Source of the DNA: Kryptolebias marmoratus
Taxonomy: Eukaryota; Chordata; Actinopteri; Cyprinodontiformes; Rivulidae
DNA length: 64,000 bases
Assembly (NCBI RefSeq): GCF_001649575.2
Contig: NC_051453.1
Span: forward strand, 16,258,849 to 16,322,848
Direction: 5' to 3'
The notes under the pieces are model-generated. The model was not told where the DNA came from and did not search any database. It was given only the letters and a program-made list of their open reading frames with translations. This document shows, in pieces, positions 62,873 to 64,000 of the stretch (the stretch's first letter is position 1; each line of letters begins with the position of its first letter). Made by a program: the position numbers and the translations under genes.

Positions 62873-63855
62873 TTATCACCTGCCGCCTAAAGGTGAAAGG
62901 CGAGCGATAATGTTTTTAACCATGTCTGTTTGTGTGTGTCCATGTATTCATTTGTCTGCAAAACAGCTCATAAACCACTGAACAGATTTTAATGAAACCT
63001 TTAGAAAAATAATTGCTGGATTGACATTTATAACTGATGTACTTTTGGAGTCAATCCCATTCAAATTGGTTGCCACACCAAAGCAATCTTAGCCAGCACA
63101 AACATGGCTATAACTCAGTCAGTTTTAAAGATATTGAGTCAAAATTTGGTGTGGTAGTAGCTGAGACTGATGCCAACTTATACTCTGAACTGATCACATG
63201 AGATCTGTTTTTAATCCTTTGCCAAAAACTATTGGACTCAACTCAAATATTTTAAAGGACCACTGAATGGCTTTTAATGAAACTTTCAGAAAATAATCAA
63301 TGGATTAAAACTGATTCATCTTTGGTCATCTTTGAATTAGTCAACCTAATTCAAGACAGTCACCATAGCTAACTGACTTTAGAGAACACAAAACGGACTA
63401 TAACTCAACCAGTTTTGAAAATACTGAGCTAACACTTGGTGTGATAGTAGCTGAGCATCGTCCCCAATGCATCATTTGAATCTTTGCATCCACTGGAATC
63501 ATCACTGTTTGTCTGGTAGCAAAATATCTCATGAACTACTGAACAAATTTTATTGAAACTCTCAAAAAGTAACCATTGGATGCATCTAAAACTGAATAAA
63601 ATTTGGAGTCAGCCCCATTTAAGATGGCTGCCACAGTTAATCCACAGCAGCCAACACAAAAATGGCTAAAACTCTATCAGTTTTAGAGTGACATAGCCAA
63701 TAATCTGGTAAGCTAATGGCTAAGATGTTCTTTTTAGGGTCTGAGAAAAATGGCTATGACTTCACCAATTTTCAACATAAAATGATCTTAGTTTAAAACT
63801 CTGGTTTAAAAGGCAATGAGCGGTATACATTCCTTCGAGGAATGCTAGACCTTTA
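62873..63855 (+). repeat. Family R1 long copy with internal tandem units
   Basis: The 5' hairpin TTATCACCTGCCGCC / GGCGAGCGATAA is at 62873-62910 and the 3' hairpin ATTCCTTCGAGGAATGCTAG at about 63827-63846. The interior block (ATATCTCATGAAC..., TTTGGAGTCA..., AGATGGCTGCCACA, TATAACTCAGTCAGTTTTA, GTGTGGTAGTAGCTGAG) recurs about three times with a period of roughly 270-290 bases. Confidence 0.82.
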
Positions 63856-64000
63856 TTGATAATTGGTTACATTTTTTTCTTTTATGTATTTGACGTAATT
63901 TTCTGCTGCAGTTCTGCTCATTATCTTCCAGTTGTGGGCTGGCGAAACAGAGAGAAGGAGGTGGACAGAACAGACAGACGTCACTGTCAGTCGATGTAGG

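Overview
This is a stretch of vertebrate nuclear genome, almost certainly from a ray-finned (teleost) fish. It has intron-split genes, long AT-rich non-coding tracts, CA/GT/TAA microsatellites, and a repeat mix typical of teleosts: Ty3/gypsy elements, L2-like LINEs, a Sleeping Beauty-type Tc1 transposon, tRNA-derived SINEs and palindromic MITEs. I cannot name the species. A 14-base run of N (29993-30006) shows it is an assembled contig.

Only three host protein genes can be supported, all on the minus strand. (1) 29157-27587 is FASLG (Fas ligand, TNF superfamily). Four exons can be spliced to one 269-residue frame, with a single transmembrane segment and a C-terminal TNF-homology domain. (2) 34710-31272 is a five-exon gene for a 307-residue coiled-coil protein whose N-terminus resembles the splicing factor ISY1; I cannot name it. 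(3) 44107-43139 is JUN (c-Jun), intronless, 322 residues, with the JNK sites and the bZIP intact. The JUN promoter keeps its mammalian element order: jun2, GC box, CCAAT, jun1, MEF2, GATAAG.

Layout: 1-3.4 kb is a broken Ty3/gypsy element (minus). 4.5-6 kb holds a solo LTR and an L2-like LINE. 6-17 kb is mostly unassigned, with a diverged 343-bp tandem duplication, a perfect 18-bp hairpin and a MITE. 17.2-19.4 kb is a nest of repeats inside repeats. 22.1-25.3 kb holds a second LINE copy with a new 33-bp tandem array, a SINE tail and a DNA transposon relic. 27.3-34.8 kb contains FASLG and the ISY1-like gene. 35-39.4 kb holds LINE, SINE and LTR relics and a (TAA)n array. 41.0-44.6 kb contains a CpG-rich SRE/ETS cluster and JUN. 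44.8-64 kb is repeat-rich with no confident gene.

FASLG is a known transcriptional target of c-Jun/AP-1, and here the two lie about 14 kb apart. Two dispersed repeat families are the most novel-looking material. One (about ten copies) has a GC-rich hairpin at one end and an ATTCCTTCAAGGAAT hairpin at the other. The other carries a consensus splice donor (CAGGTAAGAT) in every copy.
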